A stretch of DNA of 64,000 nucleotides from Bacteroidales bacterium (GTDB lineage: Bacteria > Bacteroidota > Bacteroidia > Bacteroidales > TTA-H9). The position numbers and the translations under genes are program-made. This document shows positions 9,361 to 17,987 of the stretch, piece by piece (positions within the stretch are counted from its first letter, which is position 1; each line of letters begins with the position of its first letter). The notes beneath the pieces were generated by a model. It was not told where the DNA came from and did not search any database. It saw only the letters and a list, made by a program, of their open reading frames with translations. The stretch covers positions 1 to 64,000 of the forward strand of contig JAQVCV010000005.1 of NCBI GenBank assembly GCA_028689615.1, given 5' to 3'.

Positions 9361-9720
9361 TCCCGATAGCTATCGAGGCGTTGGCTGGCCCTGCATTGTT
9401 CCGGTGTCAACCTTTTGGTAAGGAACCTTGACTTTGACCTTGACTGCTTAACCGATTCAAAGAAATTGTTTAAAGCCGATTTAAACAGCGTTTAAAAAGC
9501 TCGCGTCAGCTTGCCAAAGCCAAAGCCAAAGCCAAAAGCCTCCCGATAGCTATCGAGGTGTTGGCTTTTCCGGCATTGATCCGGTATCCACCTTTTGGTA
9601 AGGAACCTTGACTTTGACCTTGACTGCTTAACCGATTCAAAGAAATTGTTTAAAGCCGATTTAAACAGCGTTTAAAAAGCTCGCGTCAGCTTGCCAAAGC
9701 CAAAGCCAAAGCCAAAAAAG
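9361..9720. repeat. Two tandem copies of a 180-bp repeat
   Basis: 9361-9540 and 9541-9720 are aligned copies differing at only a few positions, mostly in the first 50 bases. Each begins TCCCGATAGCTATCGAGG and ends in a run of GCCAAA hexamers. A shorter relative follows to about 9803. Related pieces recur at 14370-14850. No protein gene is visible in 9227-10091. Confidence 0.9.
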
Positions 9721-9859
9721 TCTGCGAAGTCAGTGTTCTAAACATCACGCGTCAGCCAGCCAAAGCCAAAGCCAAAGCCAAAAGCCTCCCGATAGCTATA
9801 GGCCCCCCCTCTCCCCCCCTTCCTCTCCATAATTGTCTCGTCCAAAAGTTAGCGTATGT

Positions 9860-10075
9860 CTGAGTTTCCGGCAAATGCCCATCAACAAAAAAGATTTGTG
9901 CCTGTTGTTATACCGAATCAACTTGATTTTGCGAAAATAGCTTGCGTCTGGTGGCTCGGTACGATCTTCGTCCCGAGAGTGAAACGATTCGGGATTAACC
10001 GCCTCTAATACCGAAGGATCGGCACTTATAAGGCTCAAATGCTTCGCATTTTCACTAAGACGCGGTATATGTCCG
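9860..10075. repeat. Dispersed intergenic repeat, copy 1
   Basis: This stretch, with GTGGCTCGGTACGATCTTCG and CGCATTTTCACTAAGACGCGG, recurs in inverted orientation at 37765-38155, where an internal segment is expanded. It runs up to the antiporter start codon. It may carry regulatory signals, but none is recognised. Confidence 0.75.
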
Positions 10076-10091
10076 AAAAAAAGTCACTGTT

Positions 10092-11054
10092 ATGTTGCTC
10101 ACTACTCTGCTGTTTATTTCTGGTTTCGTTTTGTTAATCAAGGGCTCCGACATCATGATAGCCGGAGCATCGGCTGTGGCCCGCCGCTACCATGTGTCGG
10201 ATCTGGTTATAGGTCTCACCATAGTGGCCTTCGGAACCAGCTCGCCAGAGTTGGCTGTAAACCTGTTGGCCGGCCTGTCGGGCAACACCGATGTAGCCAT
10301 TGGCAACGCTTTGGGAAGCAACCTTTTCAACATCGGCATTATTTTAGGCGTCAGTGCCCTGTTTTACCCGGTAGCCATCCAGAAGAACACCGCGTGGAAG
10401 GAGATCCCCTTTGCTTTGCTGGCTGCTGCAGCTCTTTTCCTGATGGTAAACGACGAAACGGGTACAGCAGGATTGAGCCGCAACGATGGCCTTCTGTTGT
10501 TGCTCTTCTTCGTCATCTTCCTAATTTACGTGTTTGAAGTGGCACTGGCCAATCCCGAACCCGATACCAAAAAACACCAGCCCATGAAATCGTGGAAAGC
10601 GGCAGCCATGATTGCCGGTGGACTTGGGGCGCTGGTGCTGGGCGGACAATGGATTGTGGATGGAGCCGTGACTTACGCCCGCGCTGCAGGTTTGAGCGAA
10701 GCCGTGATAAGCCTCACCATTGTTGCCGCCGGCACATCGCTGCCCGAGCTGGCCACATCGCTGGCAGCAGCCCGGCGCGGAAGCAGCGGCATGGTGATTG
10801 GCAACGTGGTGGGAAGCAATGTCTTCAACATCTTCCTGGTGCTTGGGCTCGGTTCGGTCATCACCCCACTCCCCTTCAACTCGTCGTGGAATTTCGATTT
10901 GGTGGTCAGCCTCTTACTCACGTTTCTGGTATTTGTGTTCGTGTTTTTACGCCCGGGTCGCCAAATCGACCGGCTGGAAGGAGGCGTGCTGGTGGCTGCC
11001 TACGGGATCTATGTAGCCTGGATGGTGATGCAATCAACTGCTGGTACGATTTAA
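10092..11054 (+). CDS. Calcium/sodium antiporter, CaCA superfamily (YrbG type)
   Basis: 320 residues, about ten membrane helices in two inverted halves. Each half carries an alpha repeat: GLTIVAFGTSSPELAVNL (about 42-59) and SLTIVAAGTSLPELATSL (about 208-225), with the GTS and PEL ion-binding residues intact. GNALGSNLFNIG and GNVVGSNVFNIF follow each. The family exchanges Na+ (sometimes with K+) for Ca2+ across the inner membrane. Length matches YrbG-like bacterial members. It appears monocistronic, preceded by repeat DNA and followed by 293 bases without a gene. Confidence 0.93.
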   Translation: MLLTTLLFISGFVLLIKGSDIMIAGASAVARRYHVSDLVIGLTIVAFGTSSPELAVNLLAGLSGNTDVAIGNALGSNLFNIGIILGVSALFYPVAIQKNTAWKEIPFALLAAAALFLMVNDETGTAGLSRNDGLLLLLFFVIFLIYVFEVALANPEPDTKKHQPMKSWKAAAMIAGGLGALVLGGQWIVDGAVTYARAAGLSEAVISLTIVAAGTSLPELATSLAAARRGSSGMVIGNVVGSNVFNIFLVLGLGSVITPLPFNSSWNFDLVVSLLLTFLVFVFVFLRPGRQIDRLEGGVLVAAYGIYVAWMVMQSTAGTI

Positions 11055-11292
11055 AAAGTCAATACAATTAAAATTTGAGCACTTCGGAGGAGCGGTATCC
11101 CCGATTGCTATTCGGGAGGCTGTTGGCATTAGCTGGCTGACGCGAGAGATTTGAGCGCAGGCAATGTGCTGGTCAAAGCCAACGCCCAAGTCGTCTGCTT
11201 TCAGTTAGACACCTGAACAATGCAGGATTTCTATTTTATTGGAGTCCGATTTGGGTGTTGGTGCGTTGAATAACAGAGGTAACTGTGCCCGT

Positions 11293-11325
11293 AAAAAAAA
11301 AGAGGCTCCCAAGCGGGAACCTCTT
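11293..11325 (-). terminator. Terminator of the CarboxypepD_reg-like gene
   Basis: Stem AGAGGCTCCC / GGGAACCTCT (one mismatch) with loop AAGC. An A run on the left side gives a T run on the minus strand; TTTTG on the right may let it work in both directions. Confidence 0.82.
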
Positions 11326-11347
11326 TTGTTGATGGTTTCAGCCCTGG

Positions 11348-12280
11348 TTAGATTGCTGCTGTTGGCAACGGAACGAGGCTGAAGTTGAGTGTTGGCCGGT
11401 CGCCGTTGGCCAGGGTTACTTCTACGGGTGTTGCCGGGGTGTAGCCATCGGCTTCACAAGTCACCAACAGGGGGCCTGCCTCCAATTCGTCGAGCAGGTA
11501 ATACCCGTCGGCATCGGAAGTAGTTTCGTAGAAGTTGTCGGTTGATCTCACAACGGCCTCGTTAACAGGCTCACCCGTGAGGCTGTCGGTAACGGTTCCC
11601 GACAGGTTGGTTTCAACCACCGCGGTTCCCGTGGACGGTTTTCGACGGTTGAGCCGGCGCAGGTTCCGGTAGCTTTCAACCAGCAGGGGCTGGCTGTCGT
11701 CAACAATGGCCATGAACGGGTCGAAATTGTAGGCAAGGATGTAGTTTACCTCCTTGTGCAGCGATACTATTTCGCGACGATTGGCAGCACGAAGCGACCG
11801 CACTTGTTGCAACTGCGTTGCTATGGCTTGCAACGTGGCCTGGCGGGTATCGAAAGCGGTGAGCCATGCCTGATCGAAACCCCGGGCAGCGAGCCTTTCA
11901 GTTTGATCGGTGCACAGGGCACGTATTTCGGCCATCAAAGCCAATTGCTGCGCGAGGTTCGACCGGTTAAACTCGCGGCGGTAACTGCTCATTTTCTGGA
12001 TCAGCAATTGATTTGCAGACTCTTCTCCAGCACTCGACAAGGCTTTGGTAAGTTGACGACCATTGCGCAGGTGCACCGAAGCCTGTTGGTTTTTATCGCG
12101 CGTGAGAGCGGTGATTGGAACCAACAACGAGTTGTGAAGTTCTTCGATGCGGTAGAGTCTGGACTGAAGCGTGGCCAGAGCCTCCACAAGGGTAGCTTTA
12201 CCCTCGAAGAGTTGAGAATTGGAAACTAAAAAGGCGTTTAAATTTTTAAAACGATTTATAAAAAAAAGTGTATTAGTCAT
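11348..12280 (-). CDS. Hypothetical protein with C-terminal carboxypeptidase-regulatory-like domain
   Basis: 310 residues, no signal peptide. Residues 1-200 are helical, with possible coiled-coil character (for example EALATLQSRLYRIEELHNSL), and I do not recognise them. The last 85 residues form a beta-sandwich of the CarboxypepD_reg-like type (LSGTVTDSLTGEPVNEAVV, then DADGYYLLDELEAG and VEVTLANGDRPTLNFSLVP). In Bacteroidota such domains usually occur in exported surface proteins, so the absence of a signal peptide is odd. The gene stands alone and ends at a terminator. Confidence 0.78.
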   Translation of the reverse strand: MTNTLFFINRFKNLNAFLVSNSQLFEGKATLVEALATLQSRLYRIEELHNSLLVPITALTRDKNQQASVHLRNGRQLTKALSSAGEESANQLLIQKMSSYRREFNRSNLAQQLALMAEIRALCTDQTERLAARGFDQAWLTAFDTRQATLQAIATQLQQVRSLRAANRREIVSLHKEVNYILAYNFDPFMAIVDDSQPLLVESYRNLRRLNRRKPSTGTAVVETNLSGTVTDSLTGEPVNEAVVRSTDNFYETTSDADGYYLLDELEAGPLLVTCEADGYTPATPVEVTLANGDRPTLNFSLVPLPTAAI

Positions 12281-12293
12281 AAAAACAATAGTT

Positions 12294-12324
12294 TTGACAG
12301 TATTGGCTGTCGGTTATAAAATTG
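12294..12324 (+). promoter_or_regulatory. Candidate promoter for the 12.3-12.8 kb transcript
   Basis: TTG within GTTTTGACAG (12294-12296), 20 bases, then TAAAATTG (12317-12324), one mismatch from TAnnTTTG. The spacing fits the phylum's -33/-7 arrangement. Confidence 0.4.
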
Positions 12325-12330
12325 GAAACC

Positions 12331-12836
12331 AGCCTTGCTGCCTCTTTACCGGGGGCATGTGGGCAGCTTTCACCCCGAAGCTGTGACGGGATGCCAGAGG
12401 TTGTGCTACTACAGCAGTCAGACTCTGAACGTGAAATGCCCGTGGGAGGCGAAGGACCCGCCGAGGGTTTGCCGAGAAGCCTGAACGTGATCACACGGCG
12501 GTCGGGCGGAGGAGGCGTCCCGCGTTTTCGCTTGCCACTCCTAAAAAGTTGGTTGTTTTCCGACGTACTGCACCAACGCGGCAGCCTTTTTATTCGCGGC
12601 AGCGGCGTAGAGGCAGAAATGTCGCATGAGAACACAAAATCTAAATGATCGAATAACCTGGTATTCAGGCCCTCGATGGCGCTTTGCAACTTTTTTCGTT
12701 TTTTTAGTTGCTTTTTCTCCGGCAAGAATATACTTTTGCCAAAGAAATGAATAGAAAAAAGATCCATTTCAACCTAGATTAATCTTGTGTTGATCTTCTG
12801 GCCGAAGCTTGTGTGCGAGACAAGTTTCGGCCTTTT
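12331..12836 (+). ncRNA. Candidate structured non-coding RNA, about 500 nt
   Basis: A G+C-rich block in AT-rich surroundings, with a possible promoter on the left and a strong terminator on the right. Local pairings are visible, such as CAGAG..CTCTG around 12391-12428, and CTGAACGTGA occurs twice (near 12425 and 12480). Open frames on both strands lack protein-like composition. I looked for RNase P, tmRNA and SRP RNA signatures and found none. The assignment is inference from layout alone. Confidence 0.35.
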
Positions 12837-12837
12837 T
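12800..12837 (+). terminator. Strong rho-independent terminator
   Basis: Stem GGCCGAAGCTTGT / ACAAGTTTCGGCC with loop GTGCGAG followed by TTTTT. No protein gene precedes it on this strand, which is why an RNA gene is suspected. Confidence 0.85.
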
Positions 12838-12840
12838 CTT

Positions 12841-13768
12841 TAACACATTTCATAAATAACTAATTATAATTCACTAAAACATCTGCTTCCTACCCACTCC
12901 GGCAGTTTTTTGCAAAAGAAGGCAGGTTGCATCGTATAGCCAGATTGCGCTGGCGCAAAGGGGTTTGACAGGAAGGGCGGCAAGCACTCCCGATCAGCCC
13001 CGGCAATACCCTTCGGGCTGCCGACATTCGCCAACTGCCACCGGGTTTAGAAGAAACCGCCAGGAGTATCGGGTTTTCGGGATCGTTTGAATGCATGAAA
13101 CAACAGGTAGCTGCATACTCTCCCCCAAAAACCCATGCCTGTTTGGCGGTTTTTACCGTGATTAACGCTTCGCGGTGTTGAAATCTTTAAACAAAACCAA
13201 AACAGCAACGAGGCGTTAAAATGCTGCAAAACAATTCAAAGAACTAAATTATATCGTCAATTAAATGACCATCACAAGGTACGACTGTTTTCGTAGATCG
13301 GTAAGTAAATGTTATTAACAATTTAAGTCAATCAACTGAATTAATGGAGAATAACCTGTTAATAACTTTTAAAATCGATTGCTTTTACCCCTGAAATCTG
13401 CCGTATAGAGATGTATTAATCTCAGTATGGCTTTTTTCGGGGGAGGACAAAAGGCAAAAAATGAATGAACTTTTTATTCACCCGTGAAGAAATGAATCCA
13501 GCTTAAAAACTCGTTTGATGCTGCAATTGCTTCACATGATGAATTGATGCAAATTTACGACAAAACATGTCGGGTTTTGATTTACTGATCATCAGGATTT
13601 TTCACATTTTAATGCTGAAAATGTGATACTTATGCATTAGAAGCAGGCTTGAAAAGTTTTCAAAAGTTATTAACTATTACTGCAAATCCCTGTTTTACAG
13701 CAGCTTGTGGGTGAGTTTTCGTGTTGATTGTCTGGCTCCTCTCTTTCAATTCCACTGTAGGAGACCGC
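12841..13768. other. Gene-free intergenic stretch
   Basis: No reading frame with protein-like composition is visible. The left 250 bases are mixed in composition; the rest is AT-rich. I see no tRNA or clear promoter. Confidence 0.6.
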
Positions 13769-14166
13769 GAAACGCTTACATGAGATTGGAAAACGCTGAA
13801 AAAAAATTGAAAACGCTGAAAAAAAATTGAAAACGCTGAAAAAAAATTGAAAACGCTAAAAAAAAAATGAAAACGCTGACATAAGTAAATGAAACCTTGA
13901 CATGAGTAGTTGAAACGCTGAAAAAAAAATGAAAACGCTGACATGAGTAAATGAAACCTTGACATGAGTAGTTGAAACGCTGAAAAAAATTTGAAAACGC
14001 TGAAAAAAATTTGAAAACGCTGAAAAAAATTTGAAAACGCTGAAAAAAAAAATGAAAACGCTGACATGAGTAGTTGAAACGCTGAAAAAAAAATGAAAAC
14101 GCTGACATGAGTAAATGAAACCTTGACATGAGTAGATGAAACCTTGACATGAGTAAATGAAACGCT
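13769..14166. repeat. Minisatellite of 20-22-bp units
   Basis: About 19 head-to-tail units of three kinds: GAAAACGCTGAAAAAAAATT, GAAACGCTGACATGAGTAAAT and GAAACCTTGACATGAGTAGTT. Unit length varies between 20 and 22 bases, so no frame is kept, and the Phe/Ser-rich frames read on the minus strand are artefacts. Unit types occur in blocks, suggesting duplication of pairs. Confidence 0.92.
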
Positions 14167-15060
14167 GCTGGCTGCTGGCTGCTAGCTTCTGGCTTTTGGC
14201 TTTAGCATTGGCATTGGCTGGCTGACGCGAGAAGTTAGAACGCAGATGACACCGACTGGCACACAGATTTATACTGGCTTTTGGCTTTTGGCCTTGAGCC
14301 TCTGGCCAACAGCTAACAGCTAACAGCCAATAGCCATTATACTGACGTTAAAGCAATTGATTAATAGGATTTGATTTTTGGAGTCAAGAAGTCAAAGTCA
14401 AGGTTAAGGTTGGTTTAGAAAAGACTTTGACTTTAACTTTGACTAATTGACTGATTCTATGAAATCCTGGTGGTTTAGAACGCAGACTTCGCAGACTTAC
14501 ACAGACTTGCGCAGTTATAATGCCTTTAAACAATTTCTTTGAATCGGTCAAGCGGTCAAGGTCAAGGTTAACGTTCCTTACCAAAAGGTGAACGCTGGAA
14601 CAATGCAGGGCAAGCCAAAGCTTTCAAAAGGCTACTGGCTTTTGGCTTTGGCTTTGGCTGGCTGACGCGAGATGTTAGAACACAGACTACGCAGACTGGC
14701 ACAGACTTTCACGGCTTAATCTGGCTTTGAAGTAATTGCTTAATGAATTCTGGTTATTGGGGTCAAGAAGTCAAGGTCAAGGTTAACGTTCCTTACTAAA
14801 AGGTGGACGCTGGAACAATGCAGGGCAAGCCAATGCTTTCAAAAGGCTACTGGCTCCCGGATAGCTATCGGGAGGCTTTTGGCTTCTGGCTTCTGGCTTC
14901 TGGCCACGCTAACAGCCAACAGCCAACAGCTATTTAGAACGCAGACTTCGCAGAATTACACTGACTTGCGCAGTTTTGACAATTGGCATTTTGCAATTGG
15001 CCTTTGGCTTTTGGCCAACAGCCAACAGCTAACAGCTAACCCCTGGAAAAATGCCGGAAA
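14167..15060. repeat. Mosaic of dispersed simple repeats
   Basis: Interleaved pieces of GGCTTTTGGC, CTAACAGCCAACAGC, GCAGACTTCGCAGAC and GTCAAGGTCAAGGTTAACG, several also present in the 9361-9720 repeats. A copy of GAACAATGCAGGGCAAGCCA occurs at about 14597 and 14812. A near-palindrome CCCGGATAGCTATCGGG lies at 14857-14873. No gene is visible. Confidence 0.75.
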
Positions 15061-15544
15061 AGCCAATGCCAACGCCAAAGCCAATGCCAAACCATTCAAC
15101 AACAACCCCTTGCATTATTTCTAAAAGAATTTCATCCCATTCTTGCATTTTCAATCCCCTTTTTCCTACTTTTGTTTCTGTTCGGAGTGCAGGTGTAGCA
15201 CACTTTCGCCAGACCCTTGCAATCAAGGGTTTCTGCCGTGGCTGATTGAACCCGGGAGGGATCAGAGGCAATGAAAAGGGAAAAAACAGCCCGTTTCAAA
15301 GGTAATTTTCTTGTACGCGAAAAGTGGCATATCTGGCTCTTTTACAAGTTGTTGGTTCAGAATGGCTGTAACTGACGGGGCGAAGCTGTTTCATTCTCTT
15401 TGTTTTCTTTTGTTCGTTTTGTTTGTTTTGTTTCTCCTATAAATCCCTTCTAAGCAAGTTGTAAACTGATTGATAATCCACTGGTTCGATTTTTATTCGT
15501 CTTCGGGTAACGGCGGTTTCATGAATGTTTGTTGATTCTGGAGT

Positions 15545-15715
15545 GTAGCGACAGTCCCGCGAATGCGGGATGTTGATTCGATGACACTGCTGAAGCGAAG
15601 CGGAAGTCCCGCGAATGCGGGATAGCGAAGCGAAAGACGCGCGAATGCGGGAAGGCGAAGCGGAAGTCCCGCGAATGCGGGAAGGCAAAGCCGAAATCCC
15701 GATCTTGCGGGATGC
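15545..15715. repeat. Array of short hairpin repeats
   Basis: Five units, each centred on a small hairpin of the type CCCGCGAATGCGGG, separated by AAGCGGAAG-like spacers. Spacing is irregular (about 30-50 bases). It lies just before the integrase promoter. It resembles repetitive extragenic palindromes, not a CRISPR: spacers are similar to one another. Confidence 0.8.
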
Positions 15716-15767
15716 TGGTGATTTTCTGGTGGCTTTCTGAAATGGCCGACAAAAAATCAGAATATTG

Positions 15768-15796
15768 TTTGACGATGCTAAAAAAATTTACTTTTG
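15768..15796 (+). promoter_or_regulatory. Integrase promoter
   Basis: TTTG at 15768-15771, 17 bases, then TACTTTTG (TAnnTTTG) at 15789-15796. Transcription would begin near 15802, downstream of a possible GTG start at 15794, which supports the ATG at 15839. Confidence 0.55.
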
Positions 15797-15838
15797 TGGT
15801 CAGTATATTTCTGTCAAAATCTATCGAACAGCCTTTGT

Positions 15839-16981
15839 ATGAGCTTCAACCAGGCAAACATCAGGTTAGAAAACATGGATCACCACGGCATTGAACGGGT
15901 GGCTTTGGTGTTTGCATACGATAAAGCATTGATTGCAGAGGTAAAGCAATTACCTGGTGCCAACTGGAGCCAAAGCCGCCGGGTTTGGCACATTCCTGCC
16001 GACCCGGATTCGGTAACCAAGGTGTTGCACCATTTCGAGGGGAAAGCAATGGTTGATTGTTCGGCACTTCAAAGAGCGGAAACCGCGAGTGACCAGACGA
16101 ACGTCCCTGTGGTTACAGGTCAGAAAGAGGGTGCTGTGGACGAAACAATAGTTTCCGATCTTTTGCAATTCAGGCAATGGCTGGAGCACAAGCGCTACAG
16201 CCCTTCAACCATCAATACTTATCTTCACGCTATCAGGGAATTTTTAGTTTTTACGGGAGGTAAACCCCCACACGAGATTACCAATGCCGATATGGTGAAG
16301 TTTGTAACCGACCATGTGATAGCCAACGGATTGAGCTATTCGTACCAGAACCAGACCATCAACGCTGCCAAGCTCTTCTTTAGTGTGGTGCACGGGGCGA
16401 GACTCGAACCCGACACGTTGCAACGCCCACGGCCGCAACACCGGCTGCCCAACGTATTGAGCAAGGAAGAGGTGAAGGCTGTGCTGGAGGCCCTGACGAA
16501 TCAGAAGCATCGAGCCATGCTCAGCCTCATTTACGGGTGTGGCTTAAGGCGAAGCGAGTTGCTGAACCTGAAGCCCGAAGATGTGGACTCCAGGCGCCAC
16601 CTCCTGCACATCATCAACGCCAAGGGGAAGAAAGACCGCGTGGTGCCGCTGTCGGATAAGCTGATAGCGATGTTGCGCGAATACTTCCAGGCGTGGAAGC
16701 CTCGGGTGTGGCTGTTTGAGGGGCAGAAGGCGGGAGAGCAGTATTCAGAAACGAGCCTTCAGCAGGTTCTTAAGTTCGCCAGAACAAAAGCTGATATACC
16801 GAAACCTGTTACCCTTCATTGGTTGCGTCATTCATACGCAACACATCTTTTAGAAGCAGGAACAGATTTGCGCTACATTCAGGAGCTTTTAGGCCATAAA
16901 AGTTCCCGAACTACCGAGATTTATACCCATGTGAGCCAACAAGCAATCGCAAAAATTAAATGCCCTTTCGATGATTTATAA
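15839..16981 (+). CDS. Tyrosine recombinase heading an integron-like cassette array
   Basis: 380 residues from the ATG at 15839. Residues 1-75 form an extra N-terminal module with a W-W-IP pattern (GANWSQSRRVWHIP). A SAM-like core-binding domain follows (about 100-190, SPSTINTYLHAIREFLVF). The catalytic domain has all expected residues: Arg in CGLRRSELL, Lys in GKKDR, HxxR in HWLRHSYATHLLEAG, His in LLGHKSS and the nucleophile Tyr in EIYTHVS. Only about 60 residues separate the Lys from HxxR, so the IntI-specific insertion found in classical integron integrases is absent, making this XerC/D-like. It is the first gene before a palindromic site and cassettes with attC-like ends, so it is the probable cassette integrase. 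Confidence 0.93.
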   Translation: MSFNQANIRLENMDHHGIERVALVFAYDKALIAEVKQLPGANWSQSRRVWHIPADPDSVTKVLHHFEGKAMVDCSALQRAETASDQTNVPVVTGQKEGAVDETIVSDLLQFRQWLEHKRYSPSTINTYLHAIREFLVFTGGKPPHEITNADMVKFVTDHVIANGLSYSYQNQTINAAKLFFSVVHGARLEPDTLQRPRPQHRLPNVLSKEEVKAVLEALTNQKHRAMLSLIYGCGLRRSELLNLKPEDVDSRRHLLHIINAKGKKDRVVPLSDKLIAMLREYFQAWKPRVWLFEGQKAGEQYSETSLQQVLKFARTKADIPKPVTLHWLRHSYATHLLEAGTDLRYIQELLGHKSSRTTEIYTHVSQQAIAKIKCPFDDL

Positions 16982-17010
16982 CAGCCAGACACCCGGTATA
17001 AAGAACACCC

Positions 17011-17081
17011 AAATGTGTACATATACGCAGGATTCTGTTGTATATGTACACATTTTATGTACATATAAGTAAGTTATGGGC
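17011..17081 (+). other. Candidate attI: palindrome plus core recombination site
   Basis: A perfect 16-bp inverted repeat (AAATGTGTACATATAC at 17011-17026, its reverse complement at 17040-17055, 13-base loop) and a third half-site TGTACATATA at about 17058. The core GTTATGGGC follows at 17073-17081. The first cassette would begin after the G at 17073, because its attC carries the exact complement GCCCATAAC. The palindrome could also be the integrase terminator. Confidence 0.65.
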
Positions 17082-17089
17082 AAGCTAAA

Positions 17090-17851
17090 ATGACGACACT
17101 AAGATTCTACATATTGACCCTTTTGACTTCCTGCTCTTTGTCCTTATCGGCACAAAATGGACCAGCAATTATTAATGACTCAGACGGATTTACAAATGTT
17201 CGCAGCGGACAAGGAACAAATTATGAAGTAATTGACACGTTGTTTAATGAAGACTTCTTCTACTTCAAAGTTGACAATAACTCAGATTGGGCAAAAGTAA
17301 CGGCTTGGAAAGGAAGACAAATTGAAGGCTTTATTCATAAAAGCAGAATTCAAGAAGTAAAGAACCTTGACAATAATTCAATTAAGGAAATCATACTCAA
17401 AGTGCTAGATAGACAAAGAGTATTGGCTGACAACTTTAGAGATTCTTGGAAAGCAAAGGACAGTCTTGCTTACCGAACAACCGTAAGAGAATTAGAAAAC
17501 TACAGCGAAACCAAATACGACCCAATTCTTCAAGTTATACCGCAGTATTTCTGTTCTACCAACGACATTGAAATAATTGACAAGTTCTTTGCGACAATGT
17601 GGGCAGACCAAGGATCTGCCAATGAAATGCCTTCATTTTCGATTGGCGACTGCTTCATTTGTAATCCAGATTTGATAATGGAGCGACTTGAAAAAATAAC
17701 GGACAATGAGCAGAAAACATTCATCCTTAACCATATAGAATGGGGACTACTGAATCATTTTGACGTTGATGAAGATGGTAGTTCGGACGACAAAGAATTT
17801 AACGAACTAATTGAACGAGTTAATAAAGAAAGAAAAAAAGCCAGCCCATAA
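17090..17851 (+). CDS. Cassette 1: secreted protein with bacterial SH3 domain
   Basis: 253 residues. A signal peptide (about 1-21, ending SLSAQ) is followed by a bacterial SH3-like domain (about 25-90: GFTNVRSGQGTNYEVIDTL, then WAKVTAWKGRQIEGFIHKSRI), of a kind that often binds cell-wall peptides. The remaining 160 residues are unrecognised and Asp/Glu-rich near the end (DVDEDGSSDDKE, possibly EF-hand-like). The ATG is only 16 bases into the cassette and the stop codon lies inside the attC inverse core, so there is no room for its own promoter; expression probably comes from upstream. The function of the exported protein is unknown. Confidence 0.85.
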   Translation: MTTLRFYILTLLTSCSLSLSAQNGPAIINDSDGFTNVRSGQGTNYEVIDTLFNEDFFYFKVDNNSDWAKVTAWKGRQIEGFIHKSRIQEVKNLDNNSIKEIILKVLDRQRVLADNFRDSWKAKDSLAYRTTVRELENYSETKYDPILQVIPQYFCSTNDIEIIDKFFATMWADQGSANEMPSFSIGDCFICNPDLIMERLEKITDNEQKTFILNHIEWGLLNHFDVDEDGSSDDKEFNELIERVNKERKKASP

Positions 17852-17974
17852 CAAAGCACATAGCTTATGGCGGGTGAACGGTTGCCAGCAAGGTTTTCGC
17901 TTCGTAGCCAGCTTTGTTTCCGGTGGACAGGAAAGTGCTTCGAAACCGCCACAAGCCATATGCAAAACGTTAGT
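17844..17974 (+). other. attC1, integron-type recombination site
   Basis: The inverse core GCCCATAAC (17844-17852) is the exact complement of the 9 bases at the start of cassette 1. The arms CATAGCTTATGGCGG and CCGCCACAAGCCATATG pair with few mismatches, and an inner TTTCC/GGAAA hairpin is visible. The site ends with the core GTTAGT at 17969-17974. Overall length is about 130 bp, as in long attC sites. Confidence 0.85.
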
Positions 17975-17987
17975 AAAAATACAAGAA

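Noticed and set aside
12273-12767. Open frames on both strands of the 12.3-12.8 kb block
   Set aside because: Low-quality composition, no ribosome binding site, and a better explanation as a non-coding transcript.
12331-12836. RNase P RNA, tmRNA or SRP RNA
   Set aside because: None of the conserved core sequences of these RNAs was found on either strand.
13660-14150. Phe/Ser-rich open frames on the minus strand across the minisatellite
   Set aside because: They are translations of a 20-22-bp repeat whose unit length varies, so no frame is conserved; composition is not protein-like.
15545-15715. CRISPR array
   Set aside because: Spacers are alike and irregular in length, units are tiny hairpins, and no cas genes are present. 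The same applies to the 13.8-14.2 kb array.
15794-15838. Upstream GTG start for the integrase
   Set aside because: It lies inside the -7 box; the ATG at 15839 follows the expected transcription start.
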